A stretch of 64,000 nt of DNA from Clostridiaceae bacterium (GCA_009911065.1 QXWR01000005.1:109879-173878); one strand, 5' to 3'. Numbered from the stretch's first letter, positions 27,576-36,695 are shown. A program made the numbers and translations. The notes: a model not told the origin generated them from the sequence alone.

Positions 27576-28295
27576 TCATCGGTCAAATCGTTCCACCGCA
27601 TCTTTTAGAACGATCTTTCCCTCGTAAATCGCCTTTCCTATCACAGCTCCTGGAATCCCCTCTTCATAGAGTCGGTTTAAATCCTCCATGGAAGACACCC
27701 CTCCTGAGGCAATTACATCCAGACCGGTCTTTTTCAATAGGATTTTTGTCTCCTCCACATTGGGACCATTTAACATTCCGTCTCTGGAAATGTCCGTGTA
27801 TACAATATGTCGTACTCCATACTCTTTCATTTTCAGGCACAATTCAACCGCCGTCCGATTGCTGGTCTGTTCCCAGCCTTCCACTGCCACCATGCCATTT
27901 TTGGCGTCCACCCCAACTACAATCCGCTCTGGACCAAACTCCAAAACCAGCTCCCGGATAAATTCCGGATTTTTGGCAGCTTTTGTTCCAATTATACACC
28001 GATTCACGCCCAAATTCAGCATAAACCGGACACTGTCCGCGCTGCGTAAACCGCCGCCCAACTGAACCGGCACATCCACGGTATTCAAAATCTCACCAAT
28101 CGCCTCTGCGTTGACCGAATGGCCTGCCAACGCCCCGTCTAAATCCACCAGATGGAGAAACCTGGCCCCCTGGCTGACCCACAGCTTCGCCATTTCTGCT
28201 GGACTGTCTCCGTATATCTTTTCTTTATCAAAAAGTCCTTGTGTCAGGCGGACACATTTACCGCCTTTCATGTCAATTGCTGGATATAATTTCAT
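27576..28295 (-). CDS. hisA: Phosphoribosylformimino-AICAR-ribotide isomerase
   Basis: A 239-residue (beta/alpha)8 isomerase that converts ProFAR to PRFAR in histidine synthesis. Catalytic Asp8 is in AIDMKGGKCVRL and the second in YTDISRDGML. The phosphate loops QLGGGLRS and ASGGVSS are present. The ATG follows AAAAGGAG. It is separated by about 8 kb of transport and fructoside genes from hisZ-hisG-hisD-hisB, and hisH, hisF and hisI/E are not in the window. A palindrome resembling a CodY box lies 86 bp upstream (28381-28398). Confidence 0.96.
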   Translation of the reverse strand: MKLYPAIDMKGGKCVRLTQGLFDKEKIYGDSPAEMAKLWVSQGARFLHLVDLDGALAGHSVNAEAIGEILNTVDVPVQLGGGLRSADSVRFMLNLGVNRCIIGTKAAKNPEFIRELVLEFGPERIVVGVDAKNGMVAVEGWEQTSNRTAVELCLKMKEYGVRHIVYTDISRDGMLNGPNVEETKILLKKTGLDVIASGGVSSMEDLNRLYEEGIPGAVIGKAIYEGKIVLKDAVERFDR

Positions 28296-28380
28296 GACTT
28301 TACTCCTTTTTTGTATTATTCCATTTTTAAGTCAAGTCCCCCGCTGCAAGCGCCACATCTGGCAAAAAGCATCTTTGCAT

Positions 28381-28398
28381 TCATTTTCAAGAAAATGA
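28381..28398. promoter_or_regulatory. Palindrome resembling a CodY box upstream of hisA
   Basis: TCATTTTCAAGAAAATGA is an 18-bp perfect palindrome. Compared with the 15-bp CodY consensus AATTTTCWGAAAATT it has one extra central base and, aligned without gaps, four mismatches. CodY is encoded in the window, so this is a candidate, not proof. Confidence 0.3.
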
Positions 28399-28430
28399 AA
28401 AAGGAACCATTGGATAAAATTCACTTGCCA

Positions 28431-29351
28431 TCAAAGCAAAATCATCAGCGCCCCAGTAATCATCACAATGCTGACTACTATAGACAGGGAGTTTACCGCG
28501 CTGGCCATCTCCACATCTCCTTCTAATTTTCCAGTAAAAGCAGGAGCCACCGAAGACACTGGTCCCAAAGCTGTCAATGCCATGGCCTGCCTCACTTCCA
28601 AGTCAAAGGGAAGAAGAAAATAAGCTGCAAGGGCAAGAACTACTCCCACTCCATAACGGATCACCAGAATCTTTAAAATCCGGGCAATCTTGTCCTTCTC
28701 CATCCGGATTTCAAACCCAATGCCAATCATCAAAAGCGCCAAAAAAGCATTGGCATTGCCCACCGTCTCCCCATAAGAAGTGATTACCTGAGGCAGGGAA
28801 ATTCCAAGAACTGCAAGCAGCGTCATAATCAAATAGGCGTCAAAGGGCAAAGAAGAACATAAGCTTTTCACCACATTTTTTACAGAAGGCTTTTCCCCGG
28901 TTCCCGCAGCTATGGAAGCAACGGTAAAAGTGGCTCCCGTACACATCACTGCATTGCCTGCATCAAAAAGACTGGTAGCGGCAAACCCCACTGGTCCCAA
29001 AAAGCTTTGGACAAAAGGCAGGGTAAAATTTCCAATATTATACCCAGACAAATTGACCATGGAAAAAGCCCGCTGCTGTCTGGACCCATGAAGTTCCGAC
29101 ACATAGCCAATCCCCACCATCACCACATTGGCCGCCAGTCCCAGCACACACATAAATAACAGAGAATTATCCATGGAAATCCGGCTGAAATTGGAGACAA
29201 TCGCACAAGGCAGCGTAATGCGGACCACAATCTTGGAAATCAGATAAAAATCGTCTGGATGAAAAAATCCCTTCTTTTTCAACACATATCCAGTGACAAT
29301 AATCAAAATAAATGCCGCTGCCTTTGCAAGCACAGTCAAAATTCCCTCCAT
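28431..29351 (-). CDS. AEC-family transporter (auxin efflux carrier/malate permease type)
   Basis: A 306-residue membrane protein with about ten hydrophobic segments. The family start (LTVLAKAAAFILIIVTGYVLKKKGFFHPDDFYLISKIVVRITLPCAIVSNF) and the glycine-rich repeat in each half are typical of AEC permeases such as malate or 2-oxo acid carriers. The ATG at 29351 follows AAAGGAG; the open frame back to 29462 has no site. It has its own promoter and lies upstream of hisA on the same strand. The substrate is unknown. Confidence 0.88.
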   Translation of the reverse strand: MEGILTVLAKAAAFILIIVTGYVLKKKGFFHPDDFYLISKIVVRITLPCAIVSNFSRISMDNSLLFMCVLGLAANVVMVGIGYVSELHGSRQQRAFSMVNLSGYNIGNFTLPFVQSFLGPVGFAATSLFDAGNAVMCTGATFTVASIAAGTGEKPSVKNVVKSLCSSLPFDAYLIMTLLAVLGISLPQVITSYGETVGNANAFLALLMIGIGFEIRMEKDKIARILKILVIRYGVGVVLALAAYFLLPFDLEVRQAMALTALGPVSSVAPAFTGKLEGDVEMASAVNSLSIVVSIVMITGALMILL

Positions 29352-29376
29352 AATCTGCTCCTTTCCAATCCTGCAT

Positions 29377-29405
29377 ATTTTACCAGATATAAAAATCAGG
29401 CGCAA
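29377..29405 (-). promoter_or_regulatory. Sigma-A promoter of the AEC transporter gene
   Basis: Minus strand TTGCGC (29405-29400), 17-bp spacer and TAAAAT (29382-29377), about 25 bp before the start codon. Confidence 0.6.
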
Positions 29406-29524
29406 CCAGTTTTTCACAAAATTTGCAAAAATTGCACTCCTTCTGTTTTTTTCCTCCAACAATGAGCAAAACTTCGTGCTTGCAGCGAAGTATTTGGCTG
29501 TAAAATCAAAAAAGTCCCCATAAG

Positions 29525-29560
29525 AGAAAAAAGAGAACGTCTCAAAGTTCGTTCTCTTCT
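29525..29560 (-). terminator. Intrinsic terminator of the fructoside operon
   Basis: AAGAGAACG (29531-29539) pairs with CGTTCTCTT (29550-29558); six T in a row follow on the minus strand. It lies 55 bp after the last permease stop. Confidence 0.75.
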
Positions 29561-29614
29561 TCCACTCATAGGAGTCTTCTCCAATAATAAAACATAAAAG
29601 TCACATCTTACCCT

Positions 29615-30457
29615 CTATCCTTTAATCCCCGTAGAAGCAATTCCTTCCACATAATATTTCTGCAGGAACACAAACATCAATAGCATGGGAATGGCAGAAA
29701 TGGTTAGGGAAGCCATAATCGCTCCATAATGAATCGGCTTGGAGCCGAAAAAGGTTTGAATCGCCAGCTGAATGGTCCGCATATCCTCCCCTGTTACCAC
29801 CAGCATGGGCCACATAAAATCATTCCAGTGAGACACAAAATCCAAAATAAAAATCGTGGCATAGACCGTTCCGGATATAGGCATTACAATGCTGAAAAAA
29901 GTCTTTATAGGTCCACACCCATCGATGGCAGCCGCCTCCAAAAGGTCATCTGGAATATCTAAGAAAAACTGCCGGAACATATACACTGAAAAGCATTTTC
30001 CCACAAAAGGCACAATCAGTCCAGCCCAGGTATTGACCCAGCCAAAACCAGCTACTTCCTTATATAAAGGCAGCATAATGGCTTCCATGGGAAGCACCAT
30101 CAGGCTGATAATAAGAGTCAGCAAAGTCTCTCTTCCCTTAAAGTGAAATTTTGCCAAAGCATAGCCGCACAGAGAATTAAATCCCAAGTCCAACACCACA
30201 ATCAGAAATACATAAAACAGACTGTTTAAAATAAATTTTAACATATTGACTCTAGTGAACACTTCCACATAGTTGGCTAGAGAAGCCGAACTGGGCCAAA
30301 AGGTCTTAATGGTGTTCATCTCTGCAAAAATCTGCGCCTCCGGCTTTAAGGAAGATGCAATCATCCACAAAAGCGGAGATACAAAAATCAGTGCAGTCAG
30401 CGTATTGCCACCATAAAACAATATGGTTCCCATCATGTCTTTATTTTTCTTCCCCAT
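29615..30457 (-). CDS. Carbohydrate ABC transporter permease (MalG-like)
   Basis: A 280-residue CUT1-family permease with six hydrophobic segments. The EAA loop is LLEAAAIDGCGPIKTFFSIVMPISG, and the start MGKKNKDMMGTILFYGGNTLTALIFVSPLLWMIASSLKP is typical of MalG-type subunits. It is the last gene of a minus-strand operon: GH32 hydrolase, binding lipoprotein, MalF-like permease, this gene. The ATG follows GGAGGGAG and lies 12 nt after the partner permease. No ATPase gene is present here; CUT1 systems often borrow a shared MsmK-like ATPase. Confidence 0.93.
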   Translation of the reverse strand: MGKKNKDMMGTILFYGGNTLTALIFVSPLLWMIASSLKPEAQIFAEMNTIKTFWPSSASLANYVEVFTRVNMLKFILNSLFYVFLIVVLDLGFNSLCGYALAKFHFKGRETLLTLIISLMVLPMEAIMLPLYKEVAGFGWVNTWAGLIVPFVGKCFSVYMFRQFFLDIPDDLLEAAAIDGCGPIKTFFSIVMPISGTVYATIFILDFVSHWNDFMWPMLVVTGEDMRTIQLAIQTFFGSKPIHYGAIMASLTISAIPMLLMFVFLQKYYVEGIASTGIKG

Positions 30458-30469
30458 ATCTGCTCCCTC

Positions 30470-31357
30470 CTAATCTGCCTTGATGACCCGTTTTAACATC
30501 AGGGACATAGTGACCACAATGATAAAGAACACCGTTGCCACACTGCAGGCGTAGCCAAAGTTTCGGCTCTGAAAGCCTTGTTCATAAATATAATACACCA
30601 GTGTCCGGGTGGAATTTTGCGGACCGCCCTGAGTCATAACATAAGGCTGAGTAAACAGTTTCATGGCCTGAATCATGGTAATCATCACAACATATTTAAT
30701 CACATTCTTAAGTCCCGGCAAAGTAACATAGCGAAACTGATCCCATTTGTTGGCGCCGTCAATGGATGCCGCCTCATATTGATCTCCTGGGATGGCCTGA
30801 AGACCTGCCAGAAAAATCATCATCTGGTATCCTGCTGCCTGCCATGCTGACATAAAGATAATGGAATTCATAGCAGTCTTTGGGTCCGTTAAAAATCCGC
30901 AGGCAGGCAATCCCATCTTTGTCAGAAAAGCATTTAAAAGCCCCGTAGTGGGATTGGGATTGTACAGCACGCTCCACAAAATCGCCACAACAACCATGGA
31001 GGTAATATTCGGGCTGAAATATGCTGCCCGAAAGATGGATACACCCTTTCTTCTGGAAGAAATCATCATAGCCAGCAAAAGAGCCAATGCACATTGAAAT
31101 GGAACCACAATCACAGTAAAATAAATGGTGTTCATCAGGGATTTTTTAAAATCCTTATCCTGAAACAATTCTATAAAATTGTCCAGCCCGCAGAACCGGA
31201 TATTGTCCGGCCTTAAAATATTGTAATCGGTAAAAGCATATCGAATGGTGGAAAATGCCGGCAGAATCAAAAAAGCAAACAACAGGAAAACAGCCGGAAA
31301 TACAAACAAATACGCCGCCCGTATTTCGTGATAATTTTTTACGGTTCCCTTTCTCAT
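30470..31357 (-). CDS. Carbohydrate ABC transporter permease (MalF-like)
   Basis: A 295-residue CUT1 permease with six hydrophobic segments. The loop YEAASIDGANKWDQFRYVTLPGLK is the EAA motif. It begins MRKGTVKNYHEIRAAYLFVFPAVFLLFAF, after AAGGAGG. It should pair with the MalG-like protein encoded next, to form a fructooligosaccharide or sucrose channel judged from the neighbouring GH32 hydrolase. A gap of 181 bp separates it from the binding-protein gene. Confidence 0.93.
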   Translation of the reverse strand: MRKGTVKNYHEIRAAYLFVFPAVFLLFAFLILPAFSTIRYAFTDYNILRPDNIRFCGLDNFIELFQDKDFKKSLMNTIYFTVIVVPFQCALALLLAMMISSRRKGVSIFRAAYFSPNITSMVVVAILWSVLYNPNPTTGLLNAFLTKMGLPACGFLTDPKTAMNSIIFMSAWQAAGYQMMIFLAGLQAIPGDQYEAASIDGANKWDQFRYVTLPGLKNVIKYVVMITMIQAMKLFTQPYVMTQGGPQNSTRTLVYYIYEQGFQSRNFGYACSVATVFFIIVVTMSLMLKRVIKAD

Positions 31358-31538
31358 AAAATACCTCCTTGTACCGGAAAGCAAAATGTTCCCTTTCCGG
31401 CACATCTTCTAATTTATATTTCCCCAAGCAATGAACCAAGTGCCGTGCTTGCATGGACATTTGACAAATGCCGCGATGGTCAAATCCCCCTGCAATTTAT
31501 AGACTGGTCTCCCATCTGTCTATAAAACCCGGGAAAAC

Positions 31539-32834
31539 TTAGTTTGCATAGTTTTTCTGAAAATCCGCATCCGTATCTGCAGCAAGCTCGTCTAAAGATT
31601 CTTTTATATCTGCTCCGGTAAAAATATTCATCATTGCCTCTGAAAATCCAGGAGATAACACAGTGTAGCTGGGTGTTCTTGGTCTTGGATGTCCGGTATT
31701 CATGGACTGTTCTTTAAACAAAGAACGAGGATACTCGTCATACTCTGTCAGTGTATCATAACTGGAAATCCTGGTTGGCAGCTTGGCAATCGCCTTTGCA
31801 TAAGTAGTCACATTTTCCTGATTCATCAAAAATGCCAGCACCTGTCCGGCTGCCTCTGCATCTGCGTCTTTTGTAATACAAGCTGCCCAGTCTCCTGTGG
31901 GAGAGGTGTTCATGCCGCCATTATCTGCCACAGGAAAATAGGTCACGCCCCAGTTTAAATCCGGAAACTGGCTTTCCAAAGTTGCCACCTCCCAGGAACC
32001 GCCCAACATGGTAGCGCATTTCCCGTTATGAAATTCCTGTTGAATCGGGTCCACATTGGCATAACCGTCCTGAATCAGGCCGTTTAAAAAAGTTGCTGCT
32101 TCCACTCCCTTTTCACTGTTTACATACCCCTCTGCAGTGGAACCGTCCTCACTTACAAAATCCGTGCCATTGGAAATCCAAAATTGCTCCAGCACATAGG
32201 GAAGACCTTCTCCCTGATCCATAATAATATTGGTGCCTGCCACTCCGTCTTTGGTCAGTTTCCCGGCAATCTCCCGAAATTCGGACCAGGTCAGAGCATC
32301 TTCCAGCTTATCCGGCATGGTGATCCCTGCTGCATCTGTCATATCTTTATTGTAATACAACGCCACCGAGCTTTCTGTGGCTCCCATGGCATACAGCTTT
32401 CCATCATAAGTTCCCTGGACTTTAATGGACTCCACAAAATCATCCATATCTTCTTTGGTGAAATAAGAATCAATGGGAACTATGATTCCATTCACCGCAT
32501 AGTTGGAAATATTCGGCCCGTCCACATACAAAATATCCGGCAGATCGTGAGAGGTAACAGAGGCATTGATTTTATCCTCATAAGCGTAAGAATCTGCCCG
32601 CACAATGGCTTCCCTCTTTACTTCAATTTCTCCCTTGTGGGCTTCGTTAAATTCTCCGATCTTCTGAACCCACCACTCCTCAATGGCTGGCTCATCTGTA
32701 GGACTCCAGATAGTGACAACCTTTGCCCCGTCTTTGTTGGTATCGCCTTCGGATTTCTTTCCACCTCCACATCCAGTCAAAGCAGATGCCGTAAGGGCTG
32801 ACACCAAGATCATACTTAAAACTTTTTTCTTCAT
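31539..32834 (-). CDS. Extracellular sugar-binding lipoprotein
   Basis: A 431-residue family 1 solute-binding protein with a lipoprotein signal (MKKKVLSMILVSALTASALTGC) and Gly/Lys linker. The mature domain begins VVTIWSPTDEPAIEEWWVQKIGEFNEAH and has the usual GSWEVATLESQFPDLNWGVTYFP hinge region. It delivers an oligosaccharide to the two downstream permeases. Context with an intracellular-type GH32 enzyme and a LacI regulator points to sucrose or short fructans. It begins 23 nt after the hydrolase gene stops. Confidence 0.92.
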   Translation of the reverse strand: MKKKVLSMILVSALTASALTGCGGGKKSEGDTNKDGAKVVTIWSPTDEPAIEEWWVQKIGEFNEAHKGEIEVKREAIVRADSYAYEDKINASVTSHDLPDILYVDGPNISNYAVNGIIVPIDSYFTKEDMDDFVESIKVQGTYDGKLYAMGATESSVALYYNKDMTDAAGITMPDKLEDALTWSEFREIAGKLTKDGVAGTNIIMDQGEGLPYVLEQFWISNGTDFVSEDGSTAEGYVNSEKGVEAATFLNGLIQDGYANVDPIQQEFHNGKCATMLGGSWEVATLESQFPDLNWGVTYFPVADNGGMNTSPTGDWAACITKDADAEAAGQVLAFLMNQENVTTYAKAIAKLPTRISSYDTLTEYDEYPRSLFKEQSMNTGHPRPRTPSYTVLSPGFSEAMMNIFTGADIKESLDELAADTDADFQKNYAN

Positions 32835-32857
32835 AACTTCTCTCCTTCCTTATTGTT

Positions 32858-34528
32858 TTATTTTTTTCTCCAGATGGATTTCATCTGAGAAATTTTCACT
32901 TTTTTTATGGTTCCCTCCCAAATCCGGGCCAAAAAACATCCATCCTTACTTTCCTGATAAAATACCTTTGTTCCAACAGCTTCTCCCCGGTTCAAAAACA
33001 CTTCCGTCACCCGTCGGTCAACAAAAATCTCAATCTCTTCCACCCTGGAAACATCTGCCAAAAAGCGAATCCCTTTTGCCTGTTCTTTTTGGGAAACCAG
33101 TCCGGTAATGCCGTTTTTACGCTCCAAAGTCAAAGTCTCATCCCCATCTTTTGCCAGCAAAATTGTAAAATCCCCTTCTCCTTCCAAGCTCATTTCCACA
33201 TGATAGCTGTTTCCTGGAATCGAAATCATTTCCACAAAAGACTCATTCTCACATTCCATAAGAGTTTCCCCAATAAGTTCACGAACTTCTTTAACTGGTG
33301 TCAGAAACAGCCGTCCATCCCTTACATGCACCTCTCTTGGAAGGGAAAAGCTTCCGCAGGCTCCATTTTTCTCATTTCTGTGCTCTCCCAAAAAGTCTGA
33401 AATCCAGCCAATGGCAATCCGTCTTCCCTGATGGGAAAAAGACTGCACCGCATAAAAATTACTTCCAAAATCAAACCATTGTTCCTGTTTTACATGAAGC
33501 TGTTTCCCATCAAAGCTTCCTATATAACAGCGGGTCATCTGATAACGCCCTTCCCTGTCATAGTGACACATCCACGCTCCCACAGCCACAGCATAGCCAT
33601 CCACGCAGAAGAAATCGGGACATTCAATGGTTCGAATCCCAGGAGTTTTTTCCTGTAAAAGAGGTCCTGTATATTCCCACTCCATGTTTTCCTTTTGCTG
33701 ATACAAAAGGATAGACGGAACTTGGTTTAAAGCAGCTCCCAAAACCATGTACAGCTGATCTCCAAAAAACTCCACTTTAGGGTCACGGAAATCAAAGGCC
33801 ACTCCATCTGGCTTTTGGGTAATCAGTTCCACCTCTTGTTCCACACGAATTCCATCTCTGCACAACCCATGGGTCTGCCACTCTTTGGTCTTATCTCCGT
33901 CCTCCAAAGGTCCGTCATGCCTTGTAAGAAACAGATGGATTCCATCCTCCTTTACCAGTGCGCTTCCGGAAAAAGCGCCGCCTTTCCTGTGAGAATCTTT
34001 CCAAAGTTCTGGCTGCGGTTCCAGCACATGGGGCTGACAAACCCAATGAATCAAATCTTTGCTGACCGCATGGCCCCAATACATGTCCCCCCACTCCTGG
34101 AAAAAGGGATTGGACTGAAAAAACAAATGGTAAAAACCATCATACCAGCAAAGTCCGTTGGGATCGTTTACCCAGTTTACAAATGGAACGAAATGATATT
34201 GTTCCCTCCAAGGCGTATCATACCAGCCTTCCAGCTCCACATAACTTCCGTCTTCCGGATTCAGGAACATAACACCTTGTTCCATAGGGTTGGGGCCATC
34301 TGATAAATACATTTGGGCAATTTCCACATTGTCGCTTTTCTTCATCTCATAAACGTTCTCTGGCTGAATGGGAAGACAAATCTGTTGATATAAGTTTAAC
34401 CCCAAATGCACTTCCATAGCTTCTCTGCCTGGAGTTGACAAGCGAATCCATCCATCCATTCCTTCTTCTTCTTTCCGGGAAGCGAAAATATGTATTTTCT
34501 TGTAAGCATTACTTTGAAATTTACACAT
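32858..34528 (-). CDS. GH32 beta-fructosidase
   Basis: A 556-residue glycoside hydrolase family 32 enzyme (sucrose, sucrose-6-phosphate or fructan hydrolase). The catalytic nucleophile is Asp near residue 122 in WVNDPNG; the transition-state motif FRDPKV and the acid/base motif ECPDFF follow. A C-terminal beta-sandwich covers about residues 430-556. There is an N-terminal extension of about 110 residues before the propeller, longer than in SacA. No signal peptide is seen, so it probably acts in the cytosol on imported sugar. The start ATG 34528 follows AGGAAAGG. It is the first gene of the transport operon, under an operator-controlled promoter. Confidence 0.92.
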   Translation of the reverse strand: MCKFQSNAYKKIHIFASRKEEEGMDGWIRLSTPGREAMEVHLGLNLYQQICLPIQPENVYEMKKSDNVEIAQMYLSDGPNPMEQGVMFLNPEDGSYVELEGWYDTPWREQYHFVPFVNWVNDPNGLCWYDGFYHLFFQSNPFFQEWGDMYWGHAVSKDLIHWVCQPHVLEPQPELWKDSHRKGGAFSGSALVKEDGIHLFLTRHDGPLEDGDKTKEWQTHGLCRDGIRVEQEVELITQKPDGVAFDFRDPKVEFFGDQLYMVLGAALNQVPSILLYQQKENMEWEYTGPLLQEKTPGIRTIECPDFFCVDGYAVAVGAWMCHYDREGRYQMTRCYIGSFDGKQLHVKQEQWFDFGSNFYAVQSFSHQGRRIAIGWISDFLGEHRNEKNGACGSFSLPREVHVRDGRLFLTPVKEVRELIGETLMECENESFVEMISIPGNSYHVEMSLEGEGDFTILLAKDGDETLTLERKNGITGLVSQKEQAKGIRFLADVSRVEEIEIFVDRRVTEVFLNRGEAVGTKVFYQESKDGCFLARIWEGTIKKVKISQMKSIWRKK

Positions 34529-34560
34529 CTTCTATTTTTCCTTTCCTGCGGTTTTTTACT

Positions 34561-34585
34561 TTATGGAACCCGTTCCACATAACCA
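34561..34585 (-). promoter_or_regulatory. LacI-type operator at the GH32 promoter
   Basis: TGGAAC-CC-GTTCCA (34564-34577) flanked by CATAACCA lies just downstream of the -10. The motif GTTCCACATAACCA recurs upstream of the lacI-family gene at 35982-35995. A bound repressor here would block initiation. Confidence 0.65.
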
Positions 34586-34586
34586 T

Positions 34587-34615
34587 AATATAGTACTTTC
34601 TCCTATAAATGTCAA
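34587..34615 (-). promoter_or_regulatory. Sigma-A promoter of the fructoside operon
   Basis: Minus strand consensus TTGACA (34615-34610), 17-bp spacer, TATATT (34592-34587). The operator follows immediately. Confidence 0.8.
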
Positions 34616-34873
34616 CACCTTCTATTAAAAGAAACAAAAATAGTGCATTTAAACAAAAAATAACCTTTATTTTTATGCACTACTACTATATACTTTCTCT
34701 CTTATATTCTGTTTTTCAATATTTCCTTAATAATTCAGCCTTTCTCGCAACATCGAAATGACTATTACAATGGAACATAGTTCCATTTTTTTCTTATATA
34801 ATTCGTGTTTTCTCCATGTGATTTCCATTTCATCCATATGATTTCCGGTTTCCATCCCATTCTTTCCGGGTCC
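34616..34873. other. Intergenic region between lacI-type gene and GH32 operon
   Basis: The gap between the regulator stop and the GH32 start is 345 bp. Beyond the promoter and operator it is AT-rich and without genes. A further operator-like half pair TGGAAC-ATA-GTTCCA lies at 34771-34785, about 160 bp upstream of the -35, and could support repression by looping. CATATGATTTCC and CATGTGATTTCC direct repeats occur near 34815-34845. Confidence 0.45.
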
Positions 34874-35848
34874 TTACACAGTTCCTCCTCTTTGCACAGA
34901 TACATCCAAAATCTGTTCCATCTCCACCTTCTTTCCATCTAACAAATCCATCATGGTATCCACACAGGTTTTTGCAAGCAAAGGGATGTTTTGTGCTATG
35001 CTGGTGAGATTTGGTGTAAAAAGCCGCGTCACATCTATAGCATCATATCCTACAATATGCAGTTTCTCTGGAACTGGAATGTTTCGTTGTTTTGCCATAT
35101 CCATACAATAAAGAGCAACTATATCCGTTGTAAAGACCCCGTCAATGTTTCGATAAATATCCATATATTGATTCATTACATTTCTGTAGTAATCATATCC
35201 CATCATATTCCAGGCCAGTTCAATGGTATTGACCGCCGCCCCATTCTCCTCCATTACCCGACAAAACTCCATGTGCCGGTCATTGGATGGAGTGTGTACC
35301 CGAAAGGAACCGCCAAACTGCAGCACATTGCGGCAGCCCGCCTCCAAAAGCAGCTCCGCTGCCATCCTTCCTCCTGCCTTATGGTCCGAATGAATCACTG
35401 GAATATCTGAGCCTAAGTTCCGGTCCATGGCAACGACCGGCTTGTTTAAGTTGTGGTAAGCATCATCCTGGAGAGAATGCGCCCCTGTAATAATCCCATC
35501 CACCACATTGGCTTTCAGCATGTCAATAAAATCCTGTTCCCGGCTGCTGATTTCAATGGTATTGCAAATTAAAGCCTTGTAACTGTTCTTGTAAAGCTCA
35601 ATCTCCATATACTTTAGCAGCTTGCTGAAAAAAGGGTTTTCCATATCCGGAACCACCACCCCTACAATCCCGGTACGGTTTCGAAATAAATTCCGCGCCA
35701 GCTCATTGGGATTATAATCCAGCTCCCTTGCAATTGCCTGAATCCGTTCTTTGGTCTCTTCCGCCACATATCCGCTTCCATTTAATGCTCTGGAAACCGT
35801 TCCCACGCCTACCCCGGCCCGTCTGGCTACTTCTCTGATATTCGCCAT
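34874..35848 (-). CDS. LacI-family transcriptional repressor of the fructoside locus
   Basis: A 324-residue LacI/GalR regulator. The N-terminal helix-turn-helix and hinge read MANIREVARRAGVGVGTVSRALNGSGYVAEETKERI, followed by a periplasmic-binding-type effector domain (VGVVVPDMENPFFSKLL start). The ATG at 35848 follows GGAGG; the longer frame to 35902 is not used. It lies directly upstream of the GH32 transport operon on the same strand. Operator-like sites at its own promoter and at the GH32 promoter share GTTCCACATAACCA, so it is probably autoregulated and controls the operon. The inducer is unknown but likely derived from sucrose or a fructan. Confidence 0.9.
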   Translation of the reverse strand: MANIREVARRAGVGVGTVSRALNGSGYVAEETKERIQAIARELDYNPNELARNLFRNRTGIVGVVVPDMENPFFSKLLKYMEIELYKNSYKALICNTIEISSREQDFIDMLKANVVDGIITGAHSLQDDAYHNLNKPVVAMDRNLGSDIPVIHSDHKAGGRMAAELLLEAGCRNVLQFGGSFRVHTPSNDRHMEFCRVMEENGAAVNTIELAWNMMGYDYYRNVMNQYMDIYRNIDGVFTTDIVALYCMDMAKQRNIPVPEKLHIVGYDAIDVTRLFTPNLTSIAQNIPLLAKTCVDTMMDLLDGKKVEMEQILDVSVQRGGTV

Positions 35849-35937
35849 AATCCTGTTTTGCCTCCAAATCCGCACGCTGGTGCAGCTGGCGTCTCCGCTC
35901 ACATTCCCCGCTTTTGCTTCTTATTTTCCATATCTCT

Positions 35938-35966
35938 ATCTTATCAGCCCTTCCCCTAAAAATCAA
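35938..35966 (-). promoter_or_regulatory. Sigma-A promoter of the LacI-type gene
   Basis: Minus strand TTGATT (35966-35961), 17-bp spacer, TAAGAT (35943-35938). Confidence 0.65.
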
Positions 35967-35969
35967 GCA

Positions 35970-35995
35970 TATGTTCCATTTGTTCCACATAACCA
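35970..35995 (-). promoter_or_regulatory. Operator-like site upstream of the LacI-type gene
   Basis: TGTTCCATTTGTTCCACATAACC-type sequence: two GTTCCA half sites in direct orientation, with outer arms TATGT/ACATA, just upstream of the -35. It shares GTTCCACATAACCA with the GH32 operator. Confidence 0.55.
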
Positions 35996-36001
35996 GAATC
36001 C

Positions 36002-36055
36002 AAAAAACCAGACGGCTTGCCAATAAGTAAATCTTATTGACAGGTCGTCTGGTTT
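36002..36055 (-). terminator. Intrinsic terminator of hisZ-hisG-hisD-hisB
   Basis: Outer stem AAACCAGACG / CGTCTGGTTT and inner stem CAATAAG / CTTATTG form a long hairpin. Six T follow on the minus strand (36007-36002). It lies about 30 bp after the hisB stop. Confidence 0.8.
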
Positions 36056-36083
36056 CTTCATCTTAATTATAAGTCATATTAGT

Positions 36084-36695
36084 CTACAAGCTGCCCTTTG
36101 TAGATAATACTCCTGTAATCCGTTCGTCCCACCGGGTAGCTTCGTCCAGGGCTTTTGCAAATGCTTTAAACGCCCCTTCAATAATATGATGGTTATTGCT
36201 TCCATGTATTTGTTTTATATGAAGATTCATCCCTGCACCATAAGAAACTGCATAGAAAAACTCCCGCACCATCTCCGTCTCCAAATCTCCTACCTTTTCC
36301 CTGGTAAGATGCAGATCATAAACCAGATAGGGTCTGCCGCAAAGGTCCAGGGAACAAAGAATCAACGCCTCATCCATAGGAAGAATACAAGAACCATAAC
36401 GAACCATCCCCGCCTTGTCCCCTACTGCTTTCCCAATGGCATTTCCCAACACAATTCCTGTATCTTCAATGGTATGATGGGTATCTATCTGTAAATCCCC
36501 CTTTCCCTTTATGGACAGATCAAACAGTCCATGTCGGGCAAACCCATGTAGCATATGATCAAAAAAGCCGATTCCTGTATCAATCTCTCCCTGACCACTT
36601 CCATCCAGATTCAACGTAAGAGAAATATCTGTCTCCTTGGTGGTTCTGGTAATCGAAGCAATCCGGTGAAGATTATTTTCTTTTTTCTCTTCCAT
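36084..36695 (-). CDS. hisB: Imidazoleglycerol-phosphate dehydratase
   Basis: A 203-residue manganese enzyme that dehydrates IGP to imidazole acetol phosphate. The two duplicated metal motifs are HHTIEDTGIVLG and HHIIEGAFKAFAKAL; IDTGIGFFDHMLHGFARHG starts the fold. It is monofunctional, without the N-terminal phosphatase of E. coli HisB. The start follows AGAAGGGG. It is the last gene of the hisZ-hisG-hisD-hisB run and precedes a strong terminator. Confidence 0.96.
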   Translation of the reverse strand: MEEKKENNLHRIASITRTTKETDISLTLNLDGSGQGEIDTGIGFFDHMLHGFARHGLFDLSIKGKGDLQIDTHHTIEDTGIVLGNAIGKAVGDKAGMVRYGSCILPMDEALILCSLDLCGRPYLVYDLHLTREKVGDLETEMVREFFYAVSYGAGMNLHIKQIHGSNNHHIIEGAFKAFAKALDEATRWDERITGVLSTKGSL

